A stretch of 64,000 nt of DNA from DATNPX01 sp036702975. Lineage in GTDB: Bacteria; Cyanobacteriota; Vampirovibrionia; Obscuribacterales; Obscuribacteraceae. The notes beneath the pieces are model-generated. The model searched no databases and was not told the origin of the DNA. It worked only from the letters and a program-made list of their open reading frames with translations. The DNA lies in assembly GCA_036702975.1 (NCBI GenBank), contig DATNPX010000012.1, positions 319,960-383,959 of the forward strand, written 5' to 3'. Of the stretch, positions 24,416-33,936 are shown piece after piece; the stretch's first letter is position 1; every line of letters starts with the position of its first letter. The translations under genes were made by a program, and so were the position numbers.

Positions 24416-25390
24416 CTATTTGAGTGGCTCGAAGATGTCTGTCGGTGTCTTGCTTTTGGGCTCACCTGTAAACTTGCAATTAGGCATTGCATCGCGCAGC
24501 ATTATCATCGCCTGCGGTGACTGGTGGTGAATATCCAGCATGATATGCTCGATCTGCGTCCCCTTCAATTTCAACAATCCAGTGGCAGTGATTTTAGTGT
24601 CAGTAACTTCCAACCGTTTGAGTTTCGGCAGCTTACGCAAGTCGAGAAGGCACTCGTCTGTCAAATTCAAGTTGTGACAGAGATTGATCTTTCGCAGATT
24701 TTCGAATCCGGAAAGGCCCCGCAGAGATAAATCAGTCAACCCTGCTGATTGGATATCAAACTCGCCAAGATTTTTCAGCGATGACAGTTTGGACAGTGAG
24801 GCGTGTTGAAAATTGTTATTCGCCAGACACAAAGACCTTAACTTTGTATAGGAGCTGATGATAGGTAGACTCTTCTCGTCCACAAGAGTACGAGCCAAGG
24901 AGAGTCTCTCTAGATCTTTCATATTGACTAGATGCTGAAGCCCCTTGGTAGTGACGTCTGTCTCATCGAGAGTAAGAACGCGTACTGAACTGAAGTGCGC
25001 CAGATACTTCAGTGTTTCATCGGTCAAGTTATCGAGGCTCCGGCAATCCATGCTAACGACTGACTCCGGAGCTATGTTGAGCAGAGTATTTGTTTTTTCG
25101 ACAGCGGCATAGCTCAACTTCAAGCGCACTTGAGTGCCAGCAGGCAGATGTATATCTCCTTTTGCATCCATGGCAGAGGTTTTGTCGAAGTCACCAAGTT
25201 CGTTCGTCTTTTTCACTATTTTGAATATGCGCCCACAAGAGAAATTCACGGGAAAGCACAAAATAACATCTTTTGCACGTCCATCAATTGTGATAGCAGG
25301 TTTGGGTTCGGCAACAGCATTAGAGGAAAAATTGATTGCAAACCCGGCAGGGAAAATGAGGAATAAGAGCAATCGGCGCTGAAACTTCAT
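24416..25390 (-). CDS. Exported leucine-rich repeat protein
   Basis: 324 residues. Signal-like N terminus (RLLLFLIFPAGFAINFSSNAVA) then a short beta-rich domain and about seven leucine-rich repeats between residues 115 and 300 (LTDETLKYLAHFSSVRVLTLDETDVTTKGLQ type, ribonuclease-inhibitor/cysteine-containing spacing). Its ATG overlaps the Ppx/GppA stop by 4 bp, so it is translated after that gene. LRRs usually bind proteins; no partner can be named. Confidence 0.82.
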   Translation of the reverse strand: MKFQRRLLLFLIFPAGFAINFSSNAVAEPKPAITIDGRAKDVILCFPVNFSCGRIFKIVKKTNELGDFDKTSAMDAKGDIHLPAGTQVRLKLSYAAVEKTNTLLNIAPESVVSMDCRSLDNLTDETLKYLAHFSSVRVLTLDETDVTTKGLQHLVNMKDLERLSLARTLVDEKSLPIISSYTKLRSLCLANNNFQHASLSKLSSLKNLGEFDIQSAGLTDLSLRGLSGFENLRKINLCHNLNLTDECLLDLRKLPKLKRLEVTDTKITATGLLKLKGTQIEHIMLDIHHQSPQAMIMLRDAMPNCKFTGEPKSKTPTDIFEPLK

Positions 25391-27054
25391 TGGCGCAAAA
25401 CTGGTGCCGATTGCAAATTGGTGGCATCAACACAGAGGTTCAAGCGAACTGCAAACTGCTCTTCAAAAAACTCTTTCTTTTCACTCAACGCCCAACTCTC
25501 AGATTCAAAATTCTCTCCTGGCTTGACTGTGACGTTAAATGTCAAAGGTTGACGGTCATAAGTCAGGCGTGGAGCCTTGTCCCATGTAACTTTGAGCGTG
25601 CGCACCGCTTGCCTGTGGCCACGGTCGAGTGCTTCAGCGAGACGCAAGATGCTACTCATATCAGAAACCACCTTGCGATTTTCTGGCGTCAATGTATAGA
25701 AAGCTTCATGCGCGTCTTTAGGTTGGCTACCTCTGTGATACCTGGCAATACTAGCTATGACAGCCACTTCTTCTTCAGAGTGGCCGAGTAGTCCACCATT
25801 TTTAATAAGGTAGTAGGAGTGCTTATGATGCCCGTTTCGACTTATGTACATCCCTACGTCGTGCAACATAGCCGCCGACCAAAGTAGATGTCCAACATCT
25901 TCAGGATAGTCGTGCAGCAGTCCTTTAGTTTGCAGAAAAATCTCAGAAGCAAGCCGCGCGACTTGCTCGGCGTGTTCAAAACTGGCTTGGTATTTCTCTA
26001 AAAGATTGTGCACAGATGACGACCTTGGATCGCGATGTTGCGCAAGTCCACCATTGAGCCAACCAGTTTGTAAAAAGCGGTCGACAACAGCGCCTTCACG
26101 CAAAGCCGCAGAACAAACAGTAATTTCATCTATCTCGAGTGCATTCATCGTCTCAAGGAGAACCACAGACCCCGCCAAGATGGTCTGCGTGCGGTCGGCG
26201 CTTACACCTTTTATCTTTTCACGGCTTAGAGAAGCCTCTTCTATATACGCCACAATCTCGCGCAAGTTCTTTAGCGACATTTTGTACCCCTGCAATTCAG
26301 CATTGTGGTTGCCACTGCGAACGCGGTCTATCTTGGCCAGGGTCTGAATCGTGCCACTGGTTCCTATCAGTTGATCAATGTTTCCGCACTCTCTTATACG
26401 AGCGGCGGCAGGCTGCAAAACACCTAACACCTCACTATGGAGCTCTCGCAGTCCTTGAAACGTCGGTTCGCCTTTGCGAAAAAATCTCTGAGTTAGGCGA
26501 GCAGCACCTAGTTTGTAAGACTCAGCGAAGTTGATGTGGTCACGGTTGGCCAGAATTATCTCGGTACTGCCTCCACCAATGTCGACAATGGCAAAATCAT
26601 TTTCCAGATTGGGCATACTCCAAAGAACGCCTAGATAAATCAGACGTGCTTCCTCTTTACCAGAGATCATGCGAGCATCAAGTTTGAGTTCGTCGCGAAT
26701 TCTTTGCAAGGCCTCTTCGCCGTTTTTTGACTCTCTAACAGCAGAAGTGGCGACCGCCAAAATGGTAGTCGCTCGCCTCTCGACAGCTCTAGCACTCATA
26801 TTCTGCAAGATCTTCAAAGCCGACCGCATAGCGGCTTCGTCGATATAATGCGCGGTAAGCGCACCACGGAAAAATGGCACTGCATCCTTCACCTTCGTAA
26901 TCACTTCAAAGCTGTCTCGATCGGACGAAGCCTGGCAAACAATCATATGGAACGAGTTGGTACCCATATCTATACATGCAAGGACTGGTCCGCCCTGGAC
27001 TTTTACCCAAGAGCCGGTCGTTGAACTCTTACGCGAATGTCGCCTATCTGCCAT
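25387..27054 (-). CDS. Ppx/GppA phosphatase with HD domain
   Basis: 555 residues. ASKHA-fold motifs CIDMGTNSFHMIV near 28-40 and FAIVDIGGGSTEIIL near 155-170, with IGTSGTIQTL, give a complete Ppx/GppA phosphatase for polyphosphate or pppGpp. The C-terminal third is an HD domain (LLWSAAMLHDVGMYISRNGHHKHSYYLI). GGTGG precedes the ATG by six bases. Long Ppx enzymes of this type are exopolyphosphatases; polyphosphate turnover is the likely role. Confidence 0.9.
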   Translation of the reverse strand: MADRRHSRKSSTTGSWVKVQGGPVLACIDMGTNSFHMIVCQASSDRDSFEVITKVKDAVPFFRGALTAHYIDEAAMRSALKILQNMSARAVERRATTILAVATSAVRESKNGEEALQRIRDELKLDARMISGKEEARLIYLGVLWSMPNLENDFAIVDIGGGSTEIILANRDHINFAESYKLGAARLTQRFFRKGEPTFQGLRELHSEVLGVLQPAAARIRECGNIDQLIGTSGTIQTLAKIDRVRSGNHNAELQGYKMSLKNLREIVAYIEEASLSREKIKGVSADRTQTILAGSVVLLETMNALEIDEITVCSAALREGAVVDRFLQTGWLNGGLAQHRDPRSSSVHNLLEKYQASFEHAEQVARLASEIFLQTKGLLHDYPEDVGHLLWSAAMLHDVGMYISRNGHHKHSYYLIKNGGLLGHSEEEVAVIASIARYHRGSQPKDAHEAFYTLTPENRKVVSDMSSILRLAEALDRGHRQAVRTLKVTWDKAPRLTYDRQPLTFNVTVKPGENFESESWALSEKKEFFEEQFAVRLNLCVDATNLQSAPVLRQ

Positions 27055-27169
27055 GAATTACCACCGAGGATTCCACTTCTTAGATTCTAGCTTCTTTGAT
27101 AACCGTCCGTTTTTTCAATCAAGCTTTATCAAGCGCAAAAGAGCAGCATTGGCAGGGGAAACCACCCCT

Positions 27170-28582
27170 TCAATCGACCGAAATAGCAACAGGTTCAAGC
27201 AGCGCAGACTTCGCCGCGGCTTCCCCACTAGCGATGCAATCAGGTAATCCGACACCACGTAAGCCGGCTCCAGCCAGAAATATCCCTTCATGGCGAGCAA
27301 GGTCTGCTTCAATAGCACTAACTCTCTCGAGATGGCCAAGGCTATACTGAGGCATACCCTTGACCAAGCGCTTTATCCAGTGCCTTTCAGGTTCGCCCTC
27401 TAAGCCCACATAGAAACGCAAATCTTCTAACGCCATCTTTAGCAGTTGGACGTCTGAATTTTGCCAATGGTCTGGTGCCGTAGCTCCGCCTATGAAAACT
27501 CGCACGAGCAGTTTATCTTCTGGACAGCGACCAGCAAATTTCACACTGGCAAATGCTACAGCTATGGAGGATCTTTTTTCGGTGGCGGGAATGACGAAAC
27601 CAAAACCATCCGGTATTCGCTTAAATTGTTCTCTCTTGAATAGAAAACACGCCACCGCCGACGATGCATACTCTATTTGGTCGAGTCGCGCCGACACCCT
27701 GTTGTCGATAGTTTCAAGCAACCTGGCAGCCTTAAACGATGGCACAGCCAAGATTACACGGTCTGCGATGAAGGCTTCGCCTGATTGTCCCAGAAGGCGC
27801 CAGCAAGCGCTTGAGGCTCGTTCAATTTTTACGATGGGATGATTCAAATGCAGGTGTTTCTGCCCGACAACGCTCACCAAACGGTCAACGATTACGTTGG
27901 AACCTCTATCGAAACTTACGAAGGCACCATATCGAGCCCCGCTTTCGTTGTGATTATTCTTCTGGCGCATCAGACCAGCCGTCACACTTCCATAGCGAGC
28001 TTCATATTCGATATATTGAGGCATGGTTGCCTTCAGCGACAAAGTTTCAATATTGGCAGTGTAGATCCCCCCGATCATTGGCTGAGCAATTCGTTCTACG
28101 GCTTCGGGTCCAAATCGGCGGCGAACAAACGAAGCTACGCTTTCGTCTTCCGACGACGGCGCCGGTGCGATGAACGGCTCCATGGCGAGGCGGAGCTTGC
28201 CCAGAGGGCTGAGTAGTCGTGAGCGGAAAAACGTGTCAAAGCGTGTAGTCGCAATGAGAACAAATCCTGCCGGTATCGGATTGAGCACACCTCTGTGAGC
28301 AATGAAAGCGCGGCGATTTTCTTTGCGAGTTGGCACTATATGATCGGTTAAGCCGAGTTCGCCGCAAAAAGAGATAGCATCGTGCTTCAAAGTAGTGAAC
28401 GCATCCGGACCCAACTCGACGATAAGTTCGTCTTCGACAAGTGTTTCAATGATTCCACCAAACCTGGAGGAGGCTTCAAATAAGTCGACTTCGACCTGCT
28501 TCTTGCTGGACGCGCTCTCTTTCAGAATGCGATATGCCGCTGTCAATCCGGCGATGCCACCACCGATAATCGCGATTTTCAT
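27170..28582 (-). CDS. hemY: Protoporphyrinogen oxidase
   Basis: 470 residues. FAD-binding IAIIGGGIAGLTAAYRIL at the N terminus, VDLFEASSRFGGIIET, VELGPDAFTT, and the C-terminal FAD motif IFLAGAGLRGVGLPDCIASGEAAA match oxygen-dependent-type protoporphyrinogen oxidase (HemY/HemG flavin family). It makes protoporphyrin IX in heme biosynthesis. The ATG overlaps the hemE stop by 4 bp, so the two heme enzymes are co-translated. Confidence 0.92.
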   Translation of the reverse strand: MKIAIIGGGIAGLTAAYRILKESASSKKQVEVDLFEASSRFGGIIETLVEDELIVELGPDAFTTLKHDAISFCGELGLTDHIVPTRKENRRAFIAHRGVLNPIPAGFVLIATTRFDTFFRSRLLSPLGKLRLAMEPFIAPAPSSEDESVASFVRRRFGPEAVERIAQPMIGGIYTANIETLSLKATMPQYIEYEARYGSVTAGLMRQKNNHNESGARYGAFVSFDRGSNVIVDRLVSVVGQKHLHLNHPIVKIERASSACWRLLGQSGEAFIADRVILAVPSFKAARLLETIDNRVSARLDQIEYASSAVACFLFKREQFKRIPDGFGFVIPATEKRSSIAVAFASVKFAGRCPEDKLLVRVFIGGATAPDHWQNSDVQLLKMALEDLRFYVGLEGEPERHWIKRLVKGMPQYSLGHLERVSAIEADLARHEGIFLAGAGLRGVGLPDCIASGEAAAKSALLEPVAISVD

Positions 28583-29682
28583 TGCAGGTCCCGACTGATT
28601 TCGTGCACGAGTTCAACTAAATATTTGACATTGTCGAGCGGAGTTTCAGGCAAAATTCCATGCCCTAAATTGAAGATGTGACCGGGTCGGCCTTGGGCCA
28701 ACATGAGAATCTTTTGTACGCGCTCCTTGATTACGTGTCGGTCAGCGAAGAGAACTGCTGGGTCTAGATTCCCCTGTACGGCAAACCTTTCGTGACCACC
28801 GACCATCGCCCAACCCTGGTCGAGCTCGACCCGCCAATCGAGCCCTATCACATGGCCGCCGCAGTCAGCCATCTGAGACAAAAGATGCGTGGTGTTCGTT
28901 CCAAAATGAATAGTAGGAGCCAGGTCGCTGACGCTGTCGAGCAGGCGCACCATATGTGGTGCCACATATAAGCGGTAATCATTTTGTGACAAACAACCAA
29001 TCCAGCTGTCAAAGATTTGCAGAACCGAGGCACCATGGCTAACTTGAGCTCGCAAGTATTCGACAGACAAGTCCGTCAACAGTGCCATCAGTTCATGCCA
29101 GGAATGAGAATGCCGATACATGAAGGTTTTAGTCTTATCAAAGTTTCTGGATGCTCCACCCTCGATGAGATATGAAGCCAGCGTAAACGGTGCACCAGCG
29201 AATCCGATCAGCGGCACATGCAAAGGCAATGCGCTTCTTGTCATGCGCAAAGCATCTAGCACATATTGCAGGTGCTCGCTTATTCTAAATCTCGTTAATA
29301 GCTCGACATCATTTTCATCTCTCACAGGGCGATGAATAACAGGTCCCTCGCCTTTGGCAAACTCCAGCCCTACGCCTAGCGGTTCCAGAATCAAAAGAAT
29401 GTCAGCAAAGATTATGGCTGCATCGACGCCTAAGTCCTCCACCGCCATGAGGGTAACTTGAGAAGCAAGCTCCGGCGATTTACATAACTCTAGAAATCCG
29501 ACTTTGCTTCTTAATTCTCTATACTTTGGCATATAGCGCCCGGCTTGCCGCATGAGCCAGACGGGCGTGAATGAATTTTCTTGACGCAAACAGGCACGGA
29601 CAAACGGAGACTTCTCGTAGTCTTTTAAATCTGCTTTTTTCAGCGAAGCAGGAACTATGTCGGCTGGACGTGAATAAGCCAT
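28579..29682 (-). CDS. hemE: Uroporphyrinogen decarboxylase
   Basis: 367 residues from ATG 29682, with GGAAAC ten bases upstream; an upstream GTG (29715) is in frame but less likely. The signature PVWLMRQAGRYMPKY near residue 41, then DAAIIFADILLILEPLG and FGTNTTHLL are diagnostic. It decarboxylates uroporphyrinogen III to coproporphyrinogen III. First gene of hemE-hemY, divergent from the QueD-like gene. Confidence 0.93.
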   Translation of the reverse strand: MAYSRPADIVPASLKKADLKDYEKSPFVRACLRQENSFTPVWLMRQAGRYMPKYRELRSKVGFLELCKSPELASQVTLMAVEDLGVDAAIIFADILLILEPLGVGLEFAKGEGPVIHRPVRDENDVELLTRFRISEHLQYVLDALRMTRSALPLHVPLIGFAGAPFTLASYLIEGGASRNFDKTKTFMYRHSHSWHELMALLTDLSVEYLRAQVSHGASVLQIFDSWIGCLSQNDYRLYVAPHMVRLLDSVSDLAPTIHFGTNTTHLLSQMADCGGHVIGLDWRVELDQGWAMVGGHERFAVQGNLDPAVLFADRHVIKERVQKILMLAQGRPGHIFNLGHGILPETPLDNVKYLVELVHEISRDLQ

Positions 29683-29736
29683 CGATTGAGTTTCCAAGGC
29701 ACTTAATCCTATCACGAGTGTGCCTTATGCGAGGTA

Positions 29737-29742
29737 TATAAT
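29737..29742 (+). promoter_or_regulatory. Candidate -10 box (TATAAT) in the hemE/queD divergent region
   Basis: A consensus TATAAT on the plus strand, without a good -35. If used, transcription would begin around 29749, which would make the GTG at 29751 almost leaderless and favour an internal start near 29814 for the QueD-like gene. Confidence 0.4.
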
Positions 29743-29750
29743 AAAACCGC

Positions 29751-30221
29751 GTGCTTTACACTAAAGCGAATGCCCACGGCAATCGCTTACGGCCTGGTCG
29801 AGTTGAGCGTATCGTGTACGAAATAGGCAAAGATCTATACTTCAGTTACGGGCATCGCCTGATGAATCACGCTGGCAAATGCAAGTTGCTACACGGTCAT
29901 AACGCAAAGGTGACTATAAAAGTGGCTTCTGAATACCTCGACCAAGACGGTATGGTCATGGATTTCTCTGCTCTGAAAACACTAGTAAAGTCTTTTCTGG
30001 ACGAGCAGTTCGACCATCAAATGCTGTTACACAAAGACGATCCAGCGGTGCCTGTGCTGCAATCAATTGGAGAGCCGTTGCGTTTGCTAGATGTACATCC
30101 AACCGCCGAGTGCCTGGCCAAGCTAATATTCGACCACATCTTAGAAAACAATATAAGACCACTCGAAGTAATTCTCTGGGAAACTGAATCTTGTTTCGCC
30201 AGTTATCGCGCAGACCCATAA
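29751..30221 (+). CDS. queD: 6-carboxy/6-pyruvoyl tetrahydropterin synthase (QueD/PTPS family)
   Basis: 156 residues in the longest frame. LYFSYGHRLMNHAGKCKLLHGHNAKVTI carries the catalytic Cys and the three zinc His of the PTPS fold; MVMDFSALK, FDHQMLL and PTAECLAKLIFDHI are the other conserved blocks, and Glu in ILWETE completes the site. QueD makes 6-carboxytetrahydropterin for queuosine; PTPS acts in biopterin synthesis. A GTG at 29814 would give 135 residues, closer to the family norm. PhhB at 37307 leaves a pterin role possible. Confidence 0.87.
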   Translation: MLYTKANAHGNRLRPGRVERIVYEIGKDLYFSYGHRLMNHAGKCKLLHGHNAKVTIKVASEYLDQDGMVMDFSALKTLVKSFLDEQFDHQMLLHKDDPAVPVLQSIGEPLRLLDVHPTAECLAKLIFDHILENNIRPLEVILWETESCFASYRADP

Positions 30222-30233
30222 GGAGAGCGCTTC

Positions 30234-30932
30234 ATGGACGATGAAAGAGACAACAGCGCAGGCTCTCTGCGTCATGACCGTATCGCAGCACTTGCAGATG
30301 GAGTCTTTGCCATTGTTCTTACTTTACTGATTATCGAGATCAAAGCACCGGAAGCGGAGAGCAGCCGGCTGCTCGGTCAAGCTCTTATCGCTTTGACACC
30401 TAAGTTTTTCGCATACGCCCTCACTTTTGCCATTACTGGAATATTTTGGTTTGGCCACTACATGGAGTTTCACTACATTAAGCGCTCTGACCGCATGCAT
30501 CTGTGGTTGAACCTTCTGTTTTTGCTGCCCATAAGTTTCCTTCCCTTCTCAGCGTCTCTTCTTGGTGCCAATCTATCTGCTCCATTGGCTGCCGCTTTCT
30601 ACGGGGTGCATCTATCAATTCTTGGTTTTATCCGGTACTGGCACTGGCGATATGCAACTGACCATCACAGACTCGTCGACGCCACCATGCATCAGGATCT
30701 GATAGACGAAGTGAGCGGCACCTTTTTATGGGTAGCAGCAGGTTATTTGATAGCCGCTGCAGCAGCCTACCTTACGGTTTATGCCAGTCTTATTCTCTTC
30801 ATAGCACTGGCTCTGCGATATGTTATCTCAGCCAAGCAAGACAAACACCTTACGTCGATCGGTCCCAAAAAGACTGCTAACGCGGAAAAACAAAAGGCGC
30901 AAAGCGAAGACTCTTCACATGCAGAAGGTTGA
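30234..30932 (+). CDS. TMEM175-family (DUF1211) potassium channel
   Basis: 232 residues with six hydrophobic segments. The signature RxxxFSDG of TM1 appears as Arg16-IAALA-Asp22-Gly23 followed by VFAIVLTLLIIEIK, with F and S replaced. Bacterial TMEM175 proteins form tetrameric K+ channels. AAGGAG eight bases before ATG. Its stop overlaps the TTG of the flavoprotein gene by 4 bp. Confidence 0.87.
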   Translation: MDDERDNSAGSLRHDRIAALADGVFAIVLTLLIIEIKAPEAESSRLLGQALIALTPKFFAYALTFAITGIFWFGHYMEFHYIKRSDRMHLWLNLLFLLPISFLPFSASLLGANLSAPLAAAFYGVHLSILGFIRYWHWRYATDHHRLVDATMHQDLIDEVSGTFLWVAAGYLIAAAAAYLTVYASLILFIALALRYVISAKQDKHLTSIGPKKTANAEKQKAQSEDSSHAEG

Positions 30933-31924
30933 ATAAAAGCTTGCAAGCCAGTTTATTCGCGAGTAACCACAAGGTCTTCGATGTCATCATCATTGGTGGC
31001 GGTCCTGCCGGTATCAGTTGCGCCCTGGAGTTGAGCTTCTGCAATGTTGAGTCTGTTTTAGTCGACCGCTCCGAGCGTTGGGGAGGGCAACTCTTTGACA
31101 TTTACAACCCACTAGATAACTTCGCGGCTGGCTGCCTGAGCGATGGAGAGATGCTTGCCAAAAAGCTCCAGGAACAGCTTGCTGCCCCTCAAAATGCAAA
31201 GATCTTACCTTTGCAAGGTCGAAACGTGCAAAGCATTGAAGCAGAAAAGTTGCATGTATCTGTTGATGGAGAAATATACAAAGCTCGCGCACTCGTACTC
31301 TGTACTGGCTATCGCGTTAGAAAGCTATCCGTACCAGGAGTCTCACAGTTTCAGACAGACATCGTCTACAGGCAACGGACCAAAGCTAATTCCGGAGAGA
31401 AATCTTCCAGTTCAGCACCAGTAAAGCTGACACGCGTAGCGGTTCTTGGAAGTGGAGACAACGCAGTCACTACAGCTCTTGAATTGTCAGGAACAGCAGA
31501 TCAGGTCTATTTGATCAATCGGGCCAAAGGTTGGCGCTCACGCTCGGAACATCTGGAACTTGCACGCAGCAACTCAAAGATAGAAATTATCGAAAATGCG
31601 GATTTGATTAGTCTCACCGGCGCAACGAAACTAACCGGAGCACATCTGGTTGATAAAGCCAGCGGGCGCATTCGTAATCTCTCGTTCGACAAACTCTATG
31701 TAAGGATAGGCTATCAGCCGAACACCGAGATGTTCAAAAATCAGGTCGAAATGAACGAAACTGGTCACATCATTGCCGACCGGCTGGGTGCAACCAGTGC
31801 CAACGGAGTCTTTGCGGCAGGAGACATAGTCGCAGGCAGCGTGGCGCGAGTAGCCACCGCGTGTGGCTCTGGAGCTACTGCGGCGGAGTCAGTGATGCTG
31901 TATCTCGGTAAGAGACTCGGTTGA
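30929..31924 (+). CDS. Thioredoxin-reductase-like FAD/NAD(P) oxidoreductase without CxxC
   Basis: 331 residues. FAD motif VIIIGGGPAGISCALEL at about 16-32, NADPH motif VLGSGDNAVTTALEL near 172, and the C-terminal GVFAAGDIVAGSVARVATACG block match the thioredoxin reductase/ferredoxin-NADP reductase (YumC) class. The CxxC redox pair of true TrxR, expected just before the NADPH domain, is absent, so a ferredoxin/flavodoxin reductase or other role is more likely. TTG start in a 4-bp overlap; TTG 30941 is an alternative. Confidence 0.85.
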   Translation: MNKSLQASLFASNHKVFDVIIIGGGPAGISCALELSFCNVESVLVDRSERWGGQLFDIYNPLDNFAAGCLSDGEMLAKKLQEQLAAPQNAKILPLQGRNVQSIEAEKLHVSVDGEIYKARALVLCTGYRVRKLSVPGVSQFQTDIVYRQRTKANSGEKSSSSAPVKLTRVAVLGSGDNAVTTALELSGTADQVYLINRAKGWRSRSEHLELARSNSKIEIIENADLISLTGATKLTGAHLVDKASGRIRNLSFDKLYVRIGYQPNTEMFKNQVEMNETGHIIADRLGATSANGVFAAGDIVAGSVARVATACGSGATAAESVMLYLGKRLG

Positions 31925-32030
31925 CTAATTATTTCTACAAAATTGAGAACTTTCACTTCCACGATTGCGCCATAGGTGCATAATCGTTCTATCTATAGTT
32001 GTATTATGAGACGGCTCAGGAGAAATACAG

Positions 32031-32291
32031 ATGTTTGAGGAAATCGGCGAGCTTTTACTTGGTCCATGGGGTATAGCGGCAGCGCTTTTGATCGGAGCCG
32101 GTGCCACTGAAGACGGACGCAAAGCCGCCCGCAAAGTAGCAAAAGGAGCAATCAAGGCTGGCTACATTTGCGTCACGAAAAGTCAGGATTTCCTGGCCGA
32201 AGCAAAAGAGCGTGTGTCAGATCTCGTCGCCGAAGCCAAAAACGGCAACGAGGAACCAGCTCAGACAAAACGCGGCAAGAAAAGTAGCTAA
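32031..32291 (+). CDS. Small helical protein of unknown function
   Basis: 86 residues. One hydrophobic segment (PWGIAAALLIGAGA), then amphipathic Lys/Glu/Ala helices and a basic tail. AGGAGA eight bases before the ATG gives good start support. No family recognised. Ends 4 bases before the convergent ispH stop. Confidence 0.72.
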   Translation: MFEEIGELLLGPWGIAAALLIGAGATEDGRKAARKVAKGAIKAGYICVTKSQDFLAEAKERVSDLVAEAKNGNEEPAQTKRGKKSS

Positions 32292-32295
32292 TTTT

Positions 32296-33513
32296 CTAGG
32301 CCAAAGTAGTCTCAATAGATTGGGCAATGGAGAAAGTTTTCTCCAATACTTCAGACACGACCATGTCTGGAGTTGACGCCCCGGCAGTAACACCTATCGT
32401 CACTTTCCCAGGCGACAACCAGTTGTTAGTCGTCTGATATTCGTTGCTGTGCAAGCGTTTGTGGCGTATCTGATTACCGGGTCCAAGACAATCTGGTCCG
32501 TCTATGTGATAGGAGACGAGCCCACGAGACTCTGCAATCTCCTGCAGGTGGCCAGTATTCGAGGAGTTGAAACCGCCTATGACAAGGATCAAGTCTAGCT
32601 TCCCACTTTCACTGTGGCTGTTGTCTACCAGCTCCAGCATGGCGTCTTGCCGCTCTTGCGTAGCATCACATATGGTGTCACCCGGGCTAAGAAAGTGTTG
32701 GTCGAGCTTTTCCGGACCGAATTTCTTGACCATTGTTTGCTCGAAAAGCTTGCCTATTTGCTGAGTCTCGCCCTTCAACATAGTAGTTTGATTGGCGACA
32801 CCCACTCGCTCAAGATGAACATCCGGATCAAATCCTTCAGAACAGGCAGAGATGAACTTTTCAATGAATTTGTGCTTGTCACCGCCGTTGAGAATATAGT
32901 CGCAGACGATATTAGCCTCGGGCAAATTCTGCACGATCAGATAGTTTTTCGAGCGAGACGACGTAGCGATCGTCTCTTCATGGTTGTATTTGCCATGAAC
33001 GATGGCAGTGAAGTCGATCTGTTCATACTTCGCTACTCGATTCCAGACACGTGATACCCAGGGACAGGTGGTATCGACGATTTGGCAATGCTTACTCTCT
33101 AACCGCGCCATTTCTTGCACGCTTGCTCCAAATGCCGGCAGAATCACAACTTCACCGTTGCCTATGCCACTGAAATCTTTTTCGCCGGATGTGGTCACAG
33201 GTAGAAACTCGATCTGCATCTCGCGCAAATTTCTGTTAACGACTGGGTTGTGAATGATCTCGTTGGTGATCCAGATGCGCTGGTTGGGGAAGTGCTTGCG
33301 TGCTTCGTATGCCATTGACACAGCCCGGTCTACGCCCCAGCAAAAGCCAAAGGCTTGCGCCAGGCGTATCGTGATGTTGCCGCGCACCAGAGCATTGCCA
33401 TTTTGCCTGAGCATGGCGATCAAGTCGGACTGATATTCCCCTTTGAGCTCTTGTTCGACCTCGTCCTTAAGACCAAAACCTTTTCGAAAATATTGAGCGC
33501 CCTTGTCTGCCAA
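32296..33513 (-). CDS. ispH: 4-hydroxy-3-methylbut-2-enyl diphosphate reductase, plant/cyanobacterial type
   Basis: 405 residues from TTG 33513 (GGGAG five bases upstream); GTG 33540 is an alternative. The three cluster Cys lie in AFGFCWGVDRAV, VDTTCPWVSRVW and GDTICDATQERQDAM. RIWITNEIIHNPVVN, GKYNHEETIATSS and VTAGASTPDMVV fit the long plant/cyanobacterial form rather than the 316-residue E. coli form. It is the last MEP-pathway step, making IPP and DMAPP with a [4Fe-4S] cluster. A useful lineage marker. Confidence 0.95.
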   Translation of the reverse strand: MADKGAQYFRKGFGLKDEVEQELKGEYQSDLIAMLRQNGNALVRGNITIRLAQAFGFCWGVDRAVSMAYEARKHFPNQRIWITNEIIHNPVVNRNLREMQIEFLPVTTSGEKDFSGIGNGEVVILPAFGASVQEMARLESKHCQIVDTTCPWVSRVWNRVAKYEQIDFTAIVHGKYNHEETIATSSRSKNYLIVQNLPEANIVCDYILNGGDKHKFIEKFISACSEGFDPDVHLERVGVANQTTMLKGETQQIGKLFEQTMVKKFGPEKLDQHFLSPGDTICDATQERQDAMLELVDNSHSESGKLDLILVIGGFNSSNTGHLQEIAESRGLVSYHIDGPDCLGPGNQIRHKRLHSNEYQTTNNWLSPGKVTIGVTAGASTPDMVVSEVLEKTFSIAQSIETTLA

Positions 33514-33936
33514 TTCCGCTCCCTCTCTTTGAACAGCCACCGCTGTCGGTCATTATCCTCGAAAATATGAATGCCTGCGGATGTTATGGACCAACACTGC
33601 AAACTCCGCAACAAATCGGGACTGCGCAATTCGCCAATCTAGTTGCGAATGGTCTCAGTCAGCATGGCAGACTGATAATCAAAATGCGCGCCTTTGCTCT
33701 ATCTAAATAGGTTGCAGGCGGTATCAAGTTCACTAATAAGCTGATATAAAATTGGAATCACTTTTCGTTGCACCAATCAAACAGGTTGCAAACAGGGCAT
33801 CTACAATAAGATTAGGCACCCTTAATATTACCAGAACCCTCTTGGCATCAATGCACCGCTGCAGAGTGGGTGAGGAGAAAGATAGCTGGGTATAAGAATT
33901 TGGAAGAACGCAAAAATTTAGTGGAAAGGTACCTAT
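33514..33936. other. Intergenic region, no gene seen
   Basis: About 420 bases between divergent genes. No tRNA or RNA fold was recognised. A TATAAG hexamer at about 33892 lacks a -35 partner. Confidence 0.45.
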
